Positions 1 through 8,562 of a DNA stretch of 42,067 nt are shown one piece after another; position 1 is the stretch's first letter; each line of letters begins with the position of its first letter. Source of the DNA: an uncultured Collinsella sp. (GTDB taxonomy: Bacteria > Actinomycetota > Coriobacteriia > Coriobacteriales > Coriobacteriaceae). The stretch is from NCBI GenBank assembly GCA_900543615.1, contig UQSC01000004.1:1-42067 (forward strand), written 5' to 3'. The notes beneath the pieces were generated by a model that worked only from the letters and a program-made list of their open reading frames with translations, searched no databases and was not told where the DNA came from. A program made the translations under genes and the position numbers.

Positions 1-48
1 CGAGATCAGCCTCGGTCTCGTGGGCTCGGAGATGTGTATAAGAGACAG
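1..48 (+). other. Nextera adapter contamination (left end)
   Basis: Not genomic. Positions 15-48 are the Nextera read-2 transposase adapter, ending in the 19-base Tn5 mosaic end at 30-48. Positions 1-6 match the end of the i7 primer and 7-14 (CAGCCTCG) sit exactly where the i7 index lies; this is the reverse complement of CGAGGCTG, which I know as index N710. The first genomic base is 49. Confidence 0.98.
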
Positions 49-2154
49 GCGCATGTAAGTCGAGCCGTTGCACGGGCCAATCAGGCACACGGCGAGCACG
101 CCCAAAAGCGGCACCCAAATGGCCAGCCCGCGCCACGAATGACGACGTAGCAGATAGACCACCACGGCGATCATGATCCACACATAGGTGGCCGAGCTCA
201 TGGTGAGCGAGATAAACGGTATGCGTTGTACTGCCACACGATACAGGTTGATCAGGTGATCGCACCAGCGCACAACCTTGCTATCGACCGGATGGAAGTC
301 AAAGTACTTGAGGTTATCGGGCTTCGCCATGATCTCGGCACTGCGCGCCGTGCTGTAGACCCATGCGTCGCGAGCGCTCGGATAAAAATACCCATAGTAG
401 TTATTGATGAGCGCCGAGATATAGCACCCGGGGTCCTTTTTGAACATCTGGGCCCACACCTCAAAATAGGCCTTGATGTCCTCCTGCGAGGCGTACTCGT
501 TAAAGCAATTTTTGACGGCGTCCGACTTATCCGGGTTGTAACGGCGGCCCAGATTCTCGTACTTGAGCACACGGTCGATCACGGCACGCTCTTCGTCGGT
601 CACCAAGCCGTCGCAAGGAGCCTCCACGATGGTGCCGTCCTCCTTAACCGTGGGGTTGACGCCCGAGTTGAGGCCGTCGTGCTTTTGGACGAAACGAGCC
701 GTCTGCTGGAACGGAATCGAGAGGATTTCGCGCTTGGAACCAGGCGTGATGTCGTGCTCCGGCATAAAGACCTTGGTGAAGTACATATTAGAGGCAAGGC
801 AGAGTGCAAGTACCGCAAGAACTCCCACCCAGCGGAAACGCGGGATGGCGCCCGAAGGCGCAGCACCAGTCTGCTTGGCTGCACGACGAGCCACATGCAC
901 GTCCCATACGCAAAACGCCGCCGCGATTACGCATGCCGCCAGGGGAAACACCAGGCCGCCGTTGCGCAGAAACGTGGAACCCATGGCGCCCAGAGCGAGC
1001 AGCAGCCAATCATGGCGCGCAAAGAGCACGGGCCTCTGTTCGCCCGCACGCTCGACATTGGCATCGCGACGGGGCAGGCCGAAGGCCACGAGCTTCACGG
1101 TCTGCACCAACAGCACCAAAAACGCGTCGGCAAACAGCACGTCTTTGGTAAGCAAGGCCGCGTAGTTGGAGAACATGGGCATAAACACAAAGAACAGCAG
1201 GATTACGCCGCGGACCGGCAGGCTCACGCCCAGCTTGCGCAGCGACGAGATGGAATAGGCCATGCAGGCGGCCGTAATGACGAACTGAGCGCAGGTGTAG
1301 ATGGCAAGACCTGCGTTGGCGCTGTTGAACAGTGAAAGCCCCAGCTGGACGCACGAACCGATGATAGCCGTATGCACCACGGGGTGATGTCCGTTGAGCA
1401 GCACATTGGGATTGAGCAGACGCAGGTAGTCACTCGTGCCGTTGGGGTAGTTGAACCACTGGCGAATCTGCGCACCCGTATCTCCCATAAAAAGGCCGGG
1501 CAGCGAAGCGATGAGCGTGGGCGCCCAGGCGACCATAAGCACCAGGAAGGGCCCGGCAAAGGGATGGACCGAGAGCACGGCGTGAGCCACACGCCATACG
1601 CGGCCAAAGTGCGCTTCAGAAAACGGAATGCGCTGAGAGCTCAGCCAATCTAGACACTCAAAAGCCAGATAGAAGGCAACGACCGCCAAGAGCATCCAGC
1701 CCGCACCGCCTATCCAGGCACAGATAATGCGGGCCTTGTCGCCGAGCACGATCTCGGCCGAATCGGTGAGGTCGTAGCTGCGGCCAAACACCATGCAGAC
1801 GGCAAAGAACAGCGACGGAAGGATCACCGAGGGACGCCAGGCGTCGCCGCGGCCAAAGAATACGTAGCGAAACGGCAGCGTGAGCAGGCAGGCAAGCGCA
1901 AGCAGCATGACCGCGTCGGTATGGCCGGCAAACGAGAGGAGCACCTCGTAGCACACGTACAGCATGCCCGAGGCTTTGGGGTCAATTGCCAAGACTGCGT
2001 TGCTCGACACCGGGGCGGGATCGATGGAAAACGCCGTGGTCGCCAACAGCGCGAGCAAAAATGCGATGAGCGTCTGTTTGGCGGGGTAGCGCTTAAACCA
2101 GACGATGCGGGCGGCGTCGCGCGCAGCCGTTGTGGAGAGGTCGGAATCCTTCAC
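49..2154 (-). CDS. Large polytopic membrane protein, DUF6020-like (3' end missing)
   Basis: One frame stays open for 702 codons from GTG 2154 down to base 49, where the adapter begins, so the protein lacks its C-terminus and stop codon. The GTG is preceded by GAAAGG about 10 bases upstream. The translation starts MKDSDLSTTAARDAARIVWF and has many hydrophobic segments, first in the N-terminal third and again near the end, separated by a soluble stretch rich in Lys, Asp and Tyr. The layout of multiple membrane segments plus a large extracytoplasmic loop resembles GT-C-type glycosyltransferases and DUF6020 family proteins of Actinobacteria and Firmicutes; that assignment is from memory of the family's look. 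It lies downstream of lgt on the same strand, separated by a palindrome. Possible job: cell-surface polysaccharide assembly, unproven. Confidence 0.75.
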
Positions 2155-2194
2155 AGTCCGAAAGCCTTTCTAGAAACCTATCAAACTCGGCAAG

Positions 2195-2229
2195 ACCACC
2201 ACAAAGGTGCCTGTCCCCTTTGTGGTGGT
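2195..2229. repeat. Palindrome with CTGTCC-type loop
   Basis: Perfect 13-base arms ACCACCACAAAGG (2195-2207) and CCTTTGTGGTGGT (2217-2229) enclose TGCCTGTCC. A T-run follows on the plus strand. It lies between the stop of lgt and the start of the next minus-strand gene, and could act as a 3' stem or weak terminator. Its loop and inner arms belong to the dispersed family also seen at 16733, 17136, 17457, 26444 and 36379. Confidence 0.8.
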
Positions 2230-2234
2230 TTTAG

Positions 2235-3056
2235 TTAGGCGTCCAGGTAGACGCGCTGGGGCTGGTTGCGGCGACGGGCGAAGATGATGAGTGCCAGGCC
2301 CGCGATTACGAGCGGCAGGCTCAGCAGCTGACCCATGGTGATGATGCCTCCCAGCAGATAACCCAACTGGGCATCGGGCACGCGCACGAACTCAACGAGA
2401 AAGCGGACGATGCCGTACCCCATCACGAACACGCCCATAAACGTACCCTGGGGCAGTAGTGGCTTTTTGCGGCTGAGCACCTGCAAAAAACAGAAGAGCA
2501 CGATGCCCTCTAGGAATGCCTCATAGAGCTGGGAAGGATGGCGCGGCATATCGCCCGCGGTGCCGCCAAAGACCACACCCCAGGGCAGATCGGTCGGCTT
2601 ACCCCACAGCTCACCGTTCACAAAGTTGGCGCAACGTCCCAGGCACAGCGCCAGCGGAGCACCGATAACGGCAAGGTCGGCGATGGTCCAGGCGTCGAGT
2701 TTATACATACGGCACACGATGATGCCGCCCAAGATACCGCCGACCAGGCCACCGTGGAAGCTCATACCGCCCTCGTTGGTGGCAAAGATCTCGAGCGGGT
2801 GGGCCCAATAGTAGCCATCACCGTAAAAGATGACGTAGAACAGGCGCGCGCCGATAATAAGGCCAAAGACCGCGCCGACCACGACGCTCGTCAGGTCATC
2901 AATCGTGATGTCGAAGCCCCAACGACGCTGTGTGCGGTACATAACGACCGCCGTGAGCAGAGCGCCGACCACATAGGCCAGACCGTACCAGTAGATCGTG
3001 ATGGGGCCCGCCGAGATCGCAACGGGGTCAAGCATATGGTAGAGGTCGTTGAGCAT
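2235..3056 (-). CDS. lgt: Prolipoprotein diacylglyceryl transferase
   Basis: Transfers diacylglyceryl from phosphatidylglycerol to the lipobox cysteine of prolipoproteins, the first step of lipoprotein maturation, in the cytoplasmic membrane. The 273-residue length is typical. Visible family marks are the HGG motif at residues 101-103, the Lgt signature GRCANFVNGELWG at 140-152 and HPSQLYEA at 173-180, among about seven hydrophobic segments. The ATG at 3056 opens directly on the usual Lgt N-terminus. A substrate exists in this window: the lipoprotein encoded at 26594. It is part of a minus-strand run (coaX, dCMP deaminase, NifU-like, lgt) but is separated from the NifU-like gene by a hairpin, so it probably has its own promoter. 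Confidence 0.96.
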   Translation of the reverse strand: MLNDLYHMLDPVAISAGPITIYWYGLAYVVGALLTAVVMYRTQRRWGFDITIDDLTSVVVGAVFGLIIGARLFYVIFYGDGYYWAHPLEIFATNEGGMSFHGGLVGGILGGIIVCRMYKLDAWTIADLAVIGAPLALCLGRCANFVNGELWGKPTDLPWGVVFGGTAGDMPRHPSQLYEAFLEGIVLFCFLQVLSRKKPLLPQGTFMGVFVMGYGIVRFLVEFVRVPDAQLGYLLGGIITMGQLLSLPLVIAGLALIIFARRRNQPQRVYLDA

Positions 3057-3082
3057 ATCGATCCCCTGCTCCCTACATACAA

Positions 3083-3115
3083 ATGCGGCCGCGGGCCTTG
3101 TGCTCGCAGCCGCAT
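3083..3115 (-). terminator. Hairpin after the NifU-like gene
   Basis: ATGCGGCCGC (3083-3092) pairs with GCAGCCGCAT (3106-3115) with one mismatch. On the minus strand it is followed by TTTGT. It lies 50 bases past the NifU-like stop codon and upstream of lgt, as expected for an intrinsic terminator. Confidence 0.55.
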
Positions 3116-3164
3116 ATCTGGGCGTAACGTCTATGCGGAGCGTACCGTCCGCAGCTTTCGCATC

Positions 3165-3443
3165 TTAGAACGGCGCGTACTCGTCGTACAGGTCCTCGGC
3201 CTCGCCGGAAGCATTGACCTGCTCAACGCGGGTAACGCCGGGCACGTGCTCCTTCAGGATGCGCTCGATACCCATGGAAAGGGTCAGCGAGCTCATGGGA
3301 CAGCCGGCGCAAGCGCCCTGCAGTTCCAGCTTGACGACACCCTCGTCGTCGACGCCCACATACTCCATATCGCCGCCGTCGGCCTGCAGGTTGGGGCGAA
3401 TCTCTTCAAGAACCTTCTTAAGCAGCTCTTCGTTAACAGCCAC
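3165..3443 (-). CDS. NifU-like (Nfu) Fe-S cluster scaffold domain protein
   Basis: A 92-residue protein consisting only of the C-terminal NifU/Nfu domain. The CxxC pair that binds a cluster at the dimer interface is at C45 and C48 in GACAGCPMSSLT, and the typical DGGD motif is at residues 22-25. Proteins of this type carry or deliver [4Fe-4S] clusters to apo-enzymes. The start is GTG at 3443, with AAAGGAG five bases upstream. It stands alone between the dCMP deaminase and lgt. The window contains plausible cluster-requiring clients, such as the activase fusion and the radical SAM protein, but nothing here links them directly. Confidence 0.9.
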   Translation of the reverse strand: MAVNEELLKKVLEEIRPNLQADGGDMEYVGVDDEGVVKLELQGACAGCPMSSLTLSMGIERILKEHVPGVTRVEQVNASGEAEDLYDEYAPF

Positions 3444-3554
3444 AGGGGCTCCTTTCTCACAATAACGCGGGCATGCCCGCGGACAGAAGCTATGTTACTA
3501 CAGCCATGTACCCGCTCACGAGCCGTCCATGCGCGCAGACGCGACTTTCACGAG

Positions 3555-3584
3555 TAGTCAATTTGGGACGGGGCTCTTTGAGCT
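3555..3584 (+). repeat. Single copy of the TTTGGGACGGGGCT repeat
   Basis: GTAGTCAATTTGGGACGGGG followed by CTCTTTGAGCTG closely matches the left arm of the inverted repeat at 5132-5166 (GTAGTCATTTTGGGACGGGG then CTATTTTAGCTA). It lies just downstream of the dCMP deaminase gene. Confidence 0.75.
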
Positions 3585-3614
3585 GCGTTCGTCGTCAGAT
3601 AGCGACAACGCATA

Positions 3615-4139
3615 TTACTGCCGAGCCTGTCCCCCGGTACCAATCTGGACATCGACGATGACCTGGCGGTAGCTGATGCCGCAGGAGTCGAGAATGCGGC
3701 GGCTGATACGGCCGTCATCGGTGTCGGCATACTTATTGTCCAGGTAGACGACCTCGCCCACGCCCACCTGTGCCAGGATCTTGGCGCAGTCGTGGCACGG
3801 GAACAGCGTGACGTAGACCGTGGAACCCTCGAGGTCTTTGAGCGAGCCGCGGTAGTTGAGCACGGCGTTTGCCTCGGCATGCACCACGTAGTTGTGCTTA
3901 TCCTGCAACGGGTCGTCGCTCGTGCCCCACGGGAAAAAGTCATCGTTGAGTGCCGAGGGCGTACCGTTGTAGCCCACCGAAAGGATGCGGTGGTTGGTGT
4001 TGGCGATGCACGCGCCCACCTGCGTGTTGGGGTCCTTACTGCGGCGCTGCGCGGCGATGGCCACGCTCATAAAGAACTCATCCCAGCTAATGACGTCGCG
4101 GCGCTTGCCCGACGCGGTTTGATGAAGATCGTCCGACAT
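3615..4139 (-). CDS. dCMP deaminase family protein (zinc cytidine/deoxycytidylate deaminase)
   Basis: Probably deaminates dCMP to dUMP, feeding dTMP synthesis. The zinc site is clear: HAEANA at residues 87-92 (zinc His and catalytic Glu) and PCHDC at 114-118 (two zinc cysteines). The tail VYLDNKYADTDDGRI is typical of the ComE-operon/dCMP deaminase group. I place the start at ATG 4139 because GGAGG lies 8 bases upstream; an in-frame ATG 36 bases earlier lacks a good site. This gives 174 residues. It lies 81 bases downstream of coaX on the same strand and may be co-transcribed. A ComEB-like label is possible, but there is no comEA or comEC nearby, so no symbol is given. Confidence 0.9.
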   Translation of the reverse strand: MSDDLHQTASGKRRDVISWDEFFMSVAIAAQRRSKDPNTQVGACIANTNHRILSVGYNGTPSALNDDFFPWGTSDDPLQDKHNYVVHAEANAVLNYRGSLKDLEGSTVYVTLFPCHDCAKILAQVGVGEVVYLDNKYADTDDGRISRRILDSCGISYRQVIVDVQIGTGGQARQ

Positions 4140-4220
4140 GGCAGACACCTCCGAAATCGCAATAGTTTGACCCATTGTAGCAGGTGAAAGGTAGGGGCGC
4201 TTATCCCACCAGCCCCCGCC

Positions 4221-5072
4221 CTACGCGCGGCGGGGCTTTTGGTTGATGTGGTAGAGCTCGGCGAGACCCCGCAGCGTCAACGCGTCATCGACCGTCAGGC
4301 TATGGCCGACCAGCGCCGCAAGTGCCTCGGCATCGTCGCCGGTAATGACGATGGGCACATCGCCCTCCCCCGCGGCCTTGGTCGCGCGCATCTCGGCAAG
4401 CACCATGTCGAGCATGCCGTCGATGCGGGCCACCTCGCCCAGAACCACGCCCGAGCGCATGGCCTCGCGCGTGTTGCGGCCGATGACGTGTGTCGGCGCC
4501 GAGGGCTCAACTTGAGGCAGGCGTGCCGCAGCGGCCGAGAGCGAACGGGCGCCGAGCGCCAGCCCCGGCGCGATAACGCCGCCGACAAAGGTGCCATGTG
4601 CGTCGATGACCTCGATATTGGTCGTCGTGCCCAAGTCGATCACAATGCACGGCGAGCCGTAGACGGCGCGGGCAGCCACGGCGTCGGCGATGCGGTCGGG
4701 ACCGATCTCGGCCGGGTCATCGTAGTGCACGGGTATGCCGGTCTTGAGGCCCGGCCCCACCGTGAGCACGCGCCCCGTGCAGGTACGGGAAAGCGCCGCC
4801 TTCCACGGGCGCTCGAGCGCCGGGACCACGCAGCTCAGCACAGCAGCCGCGGGCACAAGCGCACCCGGCATGCCCGCATCGGCCGCCAGTGCGGCCATGA
4901 CCTGCACGAGACGCATGCGCGCCTCGTCTGCCGTGATGCTCGACGGCGTGGTGATCTCGCACGTCGCGAGCGGACATTCCTGCGCCGCGGCCGAATCCTC
5001 TGCAAACAGGCCAAAGCGAATGAACGTGTTGCCCACGTCGACCGTCAATATATATGCGCACCCATTAAGCAT
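4221..5072 (-). CDS. coaX: Type III pantothenate kinase
   Basis: Phosphorylates pantothenate, the first step of coenzyme A synthesis. The 283-residue ASKHA-fold protein shows DVGNTF near residues 12-17 (phosphate-1 loop), GPDRIADAVAA (pantothenate/dimer region), DLGTTTNIEV (phosphate-2) and GGVIAPGLALGARSL. Start ATG 5072 has AAAGGAG eight bases upstream; the longer in-frame ORF to 5126 has no such site and would add a non-homologous extension. Type III kinases are not feedback-inhibited by CoA, as established for the family. It is divergent from the OPT transporter, with a large inverted repeat in the shared intergenic region. Confidence 0.95.
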   Translation of the reverse strand: MLNGCAYILTVDVGNTFIRFGLFAEDSAAAQECPLATCEITTPSSITADEARMRLVQVMAALAADAGMPGALVPAAAVLSCVVPALERPWKAALSRTCTGRVLTVGPGLKTGIPVHYDDPAEIGPDRIADAVAARAVYGSPCIVIDLGTTTNIEVIDAHGTFVGGVIAPGLALGARSLSAAAARLPQVEPSAPTHVIGRNTREAMRSGVVLGEVARIDGMLDMVLAEMRATKAAGEGDVPIVITGDDAEALAALVGHSLTVDDALTLRGLAELYHINQKPRRA

Positions 5073-5136
5073 CGTCGGCGCTCCTTTCGTCTGCCCAGCA
5101 GTATATCGCCTACCCGAACCAGCCATCCCAGGTAGT

Positions 5137-5248
5137 CATTTTGGGACGGGGCTATTTTAGCTACCCCAATATGTCGGTTGATATTTGCCCCAATCCCAGA
5201 TAATTCGTCGACTGTCAAAGGGTAGCTAAAATAGCCCCGTCCCAAATG
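5137..5248. repeat. Long inverted repeat between coaX and the OPT gene
   Basis: The left arm (5137-5166) and right arm (5220-5248) are complementary over about 29 bases apart from one T insertion; the core is TTTGGGACGGGGCTATTTTA. The 53-base spacer shows no gene. A third, degenerate single arm is at 3555-3584. Read as RNA it would form a very stable stem. It sits in the divergent intergenic region, so it is not needed as a terminator for either neighbour. Confidence 0.85.
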
Positions 5249-5378
5249 AGCTGCCGTGCGGCTATACTGGTGCGCGGTCGTTTGCGAGCTCACGCGGCGG
5301 CCCTTGGTAACCCGACTTCCCGCGCCGTATCCGTAGCGGCGCTCCCGGGGGAAGCGGATATACGCAAAGGAGTTCTAT

Positions 5379-7082
5379 ATGAGCAATCCCTCGAACCGTG
5401 CTTCGATGCGCGGGCAACTCACGCTGCGCGGCGTCGTCATCGGCGTCCTTGGCTGCGTGATCATCACGGCAAGCTCGGCCTACACCGCCCTCAAGATGGG
5501 CGCACTCCCCTGGCCGATCGTCTTCGCTGCCGTCATCTCGCTGTTCTTCCTTAAGCTCATGGGCAACGCCAGCCTCAACGAGGCCAACGTCACCCACACC
5601 ATCATGTCCGCAGGCGCCATGGTCGCCGGCGGTCTGGCGTTTACCATCCCGGGCGCCTGGATGCTGGGCTATGCCGACCAGATCAGCTGGCTCGACATGT
5701 TTATCGTGGCACTCGCCGGCACTATCCTGGGCCTGCTGGCCACGGCGCTCATCCACCGTCACTTTATCGTGGACGCCGCGCTGGAGTTCCCCACCGGCAA
5801 CGCCGCAGCTCAGACCCTGCGCGCGACCGAGGCCGGCGGCAAGACCGGCAAGCAGCTCTTTGGCTCCATGGCCATCGCCGGCATCTACAGCGTGCTGCGC
5901 GATGCTCTGGGCATTGTGCCCAGTATGCTGTGCACGCTCAACATCCCTGGCGTGACCTTTGCCATCTACAACTCGCCCATGCTGCTCTCCGTCGGCTTCC
6001 TTGTGGGCTTCGCCCCGGTCGCGTTCTGGTTTGCCGGCGCGCTGCTGGGCAATTTTGGCATCATTGTCAGCGGCACCGCTGCCGGTCTGTTTGACGTTAT
6101 GACCGCACAGGGCATTGTTAAGTCCCTGGGTATGGGCCTCATGATGGGCTTTGGCGTCGCCGTTGTCCTTAAGGACATCTTGCCGCAGGTCGCCGGTATC
6201 GTCCGCGGCCTCGCCGCCGACAGCTCCACCGACACCGACGAGCAGTCGCTCATCTCGGGCTCCCTTAAGCTCGACGCCGGTATCATCGGCCTAGGCGCTG
6301 CCGCCATCGCCGTGATCATCGCCATCGTGCTCGACCTTGGTCCCGTCCCGGCCGTCATCGTCACGCTGTTCACCTTTGTCACCACCATCATGAGTGCACA
6401 GAGCTGCGGCCAGACGGGTATCGACCCCATGGAGATCTTCGGCCTCATCGTCATGCTCATCGTTGCCGCCTTCGCACAGCTCGCTCAGGTCAAGCTGTTC
6501 TTTATCGCCGGCATCGTGGCCGTAGCGTGCGGCCTTGCGGGCGACGTCATGAACGACTTTAAGGCCGGTGCCGTGCTGGGCACCAACCCGCGCGCACAGT
6601 GGGTCGGCCAGGCCATCGGCGGCATCGTAGGCGCCCTGGTCGCCGCCGCCGTCATGGTCGCGCTCGTCACCGCCTATGGCCCGGACGCCTTTGGCCCCGA
6701 CAAGAGCTTTGTTGCCGCACAGGCAAGCGTGGTCGCCACCATGGTCTCGGGCATCCCGAGCGTACCGTGGTTCGCAGGCGGCTTTATCGCCGGCATCGTC
6801 ATGTACTGGCTCGGCATTCCGGCCATGATGATCGGCCTGGGCGTGTACCTGCCGTTCTACATGTCGCTCACGGCCTTCCTGGGCTCCTGCGTTAAGCTCG
6901 CCTACGACAAGTGGGCCGCTCACCGCGACGCCGAGGCCGGTCTTTCGGACGAGGAGAAGGCCGCCAAGGACGCCGCCTTCCAGGAGCAGGGCCTGGTTGT
7001 CGCCAGCGGCCTGCTGGGCGGCGAGTCTATCGTCGGCGTTATCCTGGCGTTTGTCTCTGTTGGCCTGAGCCTGCTGGGCTAA
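5379..7082 (+). CDS. OPT family (oligopeptide transporter) membrane protein
   Basis: A 567-residue, highly hydrophobic protein with many membrane segments spread over its length, as in prokaryotic OPT/YSL transporters that import peptides or metal complexes. Family-like stretches are SLNEANVTHTIMSAGAMVAG near residues 66-85, EFPTGNAAAQTLRATEAGG near 136, and the glycine-rich membrane region ending in PFYMSLTAFLGS. The start ATG 5379 has AAAGGAG seven bases upstream. A strong terminator follows at 7108-7146, so it is probably monocistronic. Substrate cannot be read from sequence; peptide uptake would fit the nearby peptidase genes. Confidence 0.9.
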   Translation: MSNPSNRASMRGQLTLRGVVIGVLGCVIITASSAYTALKMGALPWPIVFAAVISLFFLKLMGNASLNEANVTHTIMSAGAMVAGGLAFTIPGAWMLGYADQISWLDMFIVALAGTILGLLATALIHRHFIVDAALEFPTGNAAAQTLRATEAGGKTGKQLFGSMAIAGIYSVLRDALGIVPSMLCTLNIPGVTFAIYNSPMLLSVGFLVGFAPVAFWFAGALLGNFGIIVSGTAAGLFDVMTAQGIVKSLGMGLMMGFGVAVVLKDILPQVAGIVRGLAADSSTDTDEQSLISGSLKLDAGIIGLGAAAIAVIIAIVLDLGPVPAVIVTLFTFVTTIMSAQSCGQTGIDPMEIFGLIVMLIVAAFAQLAQVKLFFIAGIVAVACGLAGDVMNDFKAGAVLGTNPRAQWVGQAIGGIVGALVAAAVMVALVTAYGPDAFGPDKSFVAAQASVVATMVSGIPSVPWFAGGFIAGIVMYWLGIPAMMIGLGVYLPFYMSLTAFLGSCVKLAYDKWAAHRDAEAGLSDEEKAAKDAAFQEQGLVVASGLLGGESIVGVILAFVSVGLSLLG

Positions 7083-7107
7083 ACCCAATATCAACGCACC
7101 CGTGCAG

Positions 7108-7146
7108 AGCGCGGGGTCGGAGACCATCCGGCCCCGCGCTTTTTTG
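7108..7146 (+). terminator. Intrinsic terminator after OPT gene
   Basis: AGCGCGGGGTCGG (7108-7120) pairs with CCGGCCCCGCGCT (7128-7140) with a small mismatch and is followed by TTTTTTG. It is 26 bases past the stop codon. Confidence 0.9.
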
Positions 7147-7297
7147 TCTATTTGACTCTTATGATCCTCACGGCGTTTTTAGTCATGCCGATTGGCCTGA
7201 CTTCCAGGTCAACAAACCCTGTCTGACACCTCGCTCAACGCGGTGTAGAGTAAAGACGACGGGCGGGATACGCGGCACGTGCCAGAACGAGGTGGAC

Positions 7298-8437
7298 ATG
7301 GAACTCGATAAACAACAGCTCAAGCGACTGCGCGAGCGCCATCATCGGCGCCATGGCATCCGCCCCGCCCACAGCGAGGCCATGGAGAACGCAAGCCGCT
7401 TTCTAAAGCGGGCATTCAACATTCGCGAGGGACGCGCGCCCTATCACGTGATTCGCAAGCGCTTTGTAAACGGGGCGCGCCTGACCGGCTCACACTTATG
7501 CATCTTGATCATTGCCATGCTGATCGCGAGCATCGGCCTCGATATCGATTCGGACATCGCCATCGTGGGCGCCATGCTCATCTGCCCGCTCATGGGCTCG
7601 GTCCTTGCCATGGCATACGGTATTGCCACGCTCGACCGCGAGATTACCGTCGAGGCCATTGCCAGCCTTGCGCTGCAGATGGCCTTTTGCCTGGTCACAT
7701 CCACGTTGTACTTTAAGCTCTCGCCCCTTGGCACCACCACTGCCGCCATCATCGACAATTCGACACCGACTGTGTGGGACCTTGCCGTCGCGCTCGCGGG
7801 CGGCTTTGCGGGTGGCCTGGGCAACTCGCGCGACCAGGAACCCGCCACGCTCATCGCAGGCGTGGCCGTGGCGACCGCGCTCATGCCGCCCCTGTGCGCG
7901 GCGGGCTACGGCATCGCCATCGCAAGCGGGTCGCTGTTTCTCTCGGCGCTTTACGAGTTTGGCATCAATGTAGTCTTTATCGCACTGGCTGCCGAAGCCG
8001 TGCTGCTTCTTTTGCGCGTGCCGCTCAAGCGCGACCTGAACGGCGACGGCATTGTGACCGCCGAAGAAGACGCCGAGGTCGGTGAGCTGTCACGCAAGGT
8101 GCGCCGCCGCATTATTGTGGGCACGGCGATCTTTGCCATCCCCTGCATCGTTATGACCGCGGGGTCTATTGGCTCGGCGCAGGCCGGCGTGCAGGACGGC
8201 TACGGTGTCACCGAAACTACGCGCGAACTTGCCGCGGTGCTGCCGGGCTTTAAGGATTACACCGTCGCCGTCGAGACCTCAGCTGCCGAGGGCGAGGAAG
8301 AGGGCATCGTCGAGCGCGAGGTTGTCGCCCACGTGACGACAAGCGAGGCGCTCGGGGCGCACGACCGCCACGTCGCCCGCAAGCTCATAGACCTCAACGT
8401 ACCCGAACTCGATCGCGTGGAGTTCGATGTGAAGTGA
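7298..8437 (+). CDS. DUF389 family membrane protein with EF-hand-like loop
   Basis: A 379-residue protein. Residues 1-60 are basic and soluble; from about 65 to 240 there are several membrane segments containing the DUF389 marks GAMLICPLMGSVLAMAYGIA (residues 91-110), GGFAGGLGNSRDQEPATLIAG and ATALMPPLCAAGYG. A soluble segment at 246-257, DLNGDGIVTAEE, matches the canonical 12-residue EF-hand calcium loop at positions 1, 3, 5, 6, 8 and 12. A further membrane segment and an acidic tail follow. DUF389 function is unknown. I chose ATG 7298 because GAGGTG precedes it and the upstream continuation of the frame lacks DUF389 character. A hairpin follows at 8512. Confidence 0.88.
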   Translation: MELDKQQLKRLRERHHRRHGIRPAHSEAMENASRFLKRAFNIREGRAPYHVIRKRFVNGARLTGSHLCILIIAMLIASIGLDIDSDIAIVGAMLICPLMGSVLAMAYGIATLDREITVEAIASLALQMAFCLVTSTLYFKLSPLGTTTAAIIDNSTPTVWDLAVALAGGFAGGLGNSRDQEPATLIAGVAVATALMPPLCAAGYGIAIASGSLFLSALYEFGINVVFIALAAEAVLLLLRVPLKRDLNGDGIVTAEEDAEVGELSRKVRRRIIVGTAIFAIPCIVMTAGSIGSAQAGVQDGYGVTETTRELAAVLPGFKDYTVAVETSAAEGEEEGIVEREVVAHVTTSEALGAHDRHVARKLIDLNVPELDRVEFDVK

Positions 8438-8511
8438 TGCCGGCGCGGGATGAATGCTCACACAGACGCAAGTTATGACGAGGCGCAGACGCAATACGGA
8501 CACGAGCAAAT

Positions 8512-8551
8512 AGCGGGGTGCAGTTCATACCCGCGCCCCGCTCGCTGTTTT
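8512..8551 (+). terminator. Probable terminator after the DUF389 gene
   Basis: AGCGGGG (8512-8518) pairs with CCCCGCT (8536-8542), with extra inner pairing, followed by CGCTGTTTTATT. It lies between convergent genes. Confidence 0.6.
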
Positions 8552-8562
8552 ATTGCCGTGAA

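Noticed and set aside
226..1335. 369-residue plus-strand frame
   Set aside because: It is antisense to the uninterrupted membrane-protein frame 49-2154, is His/Arg/Glu-rich and lacks a fold-like pattern; typical antisense frame of high-GC coding DNA.
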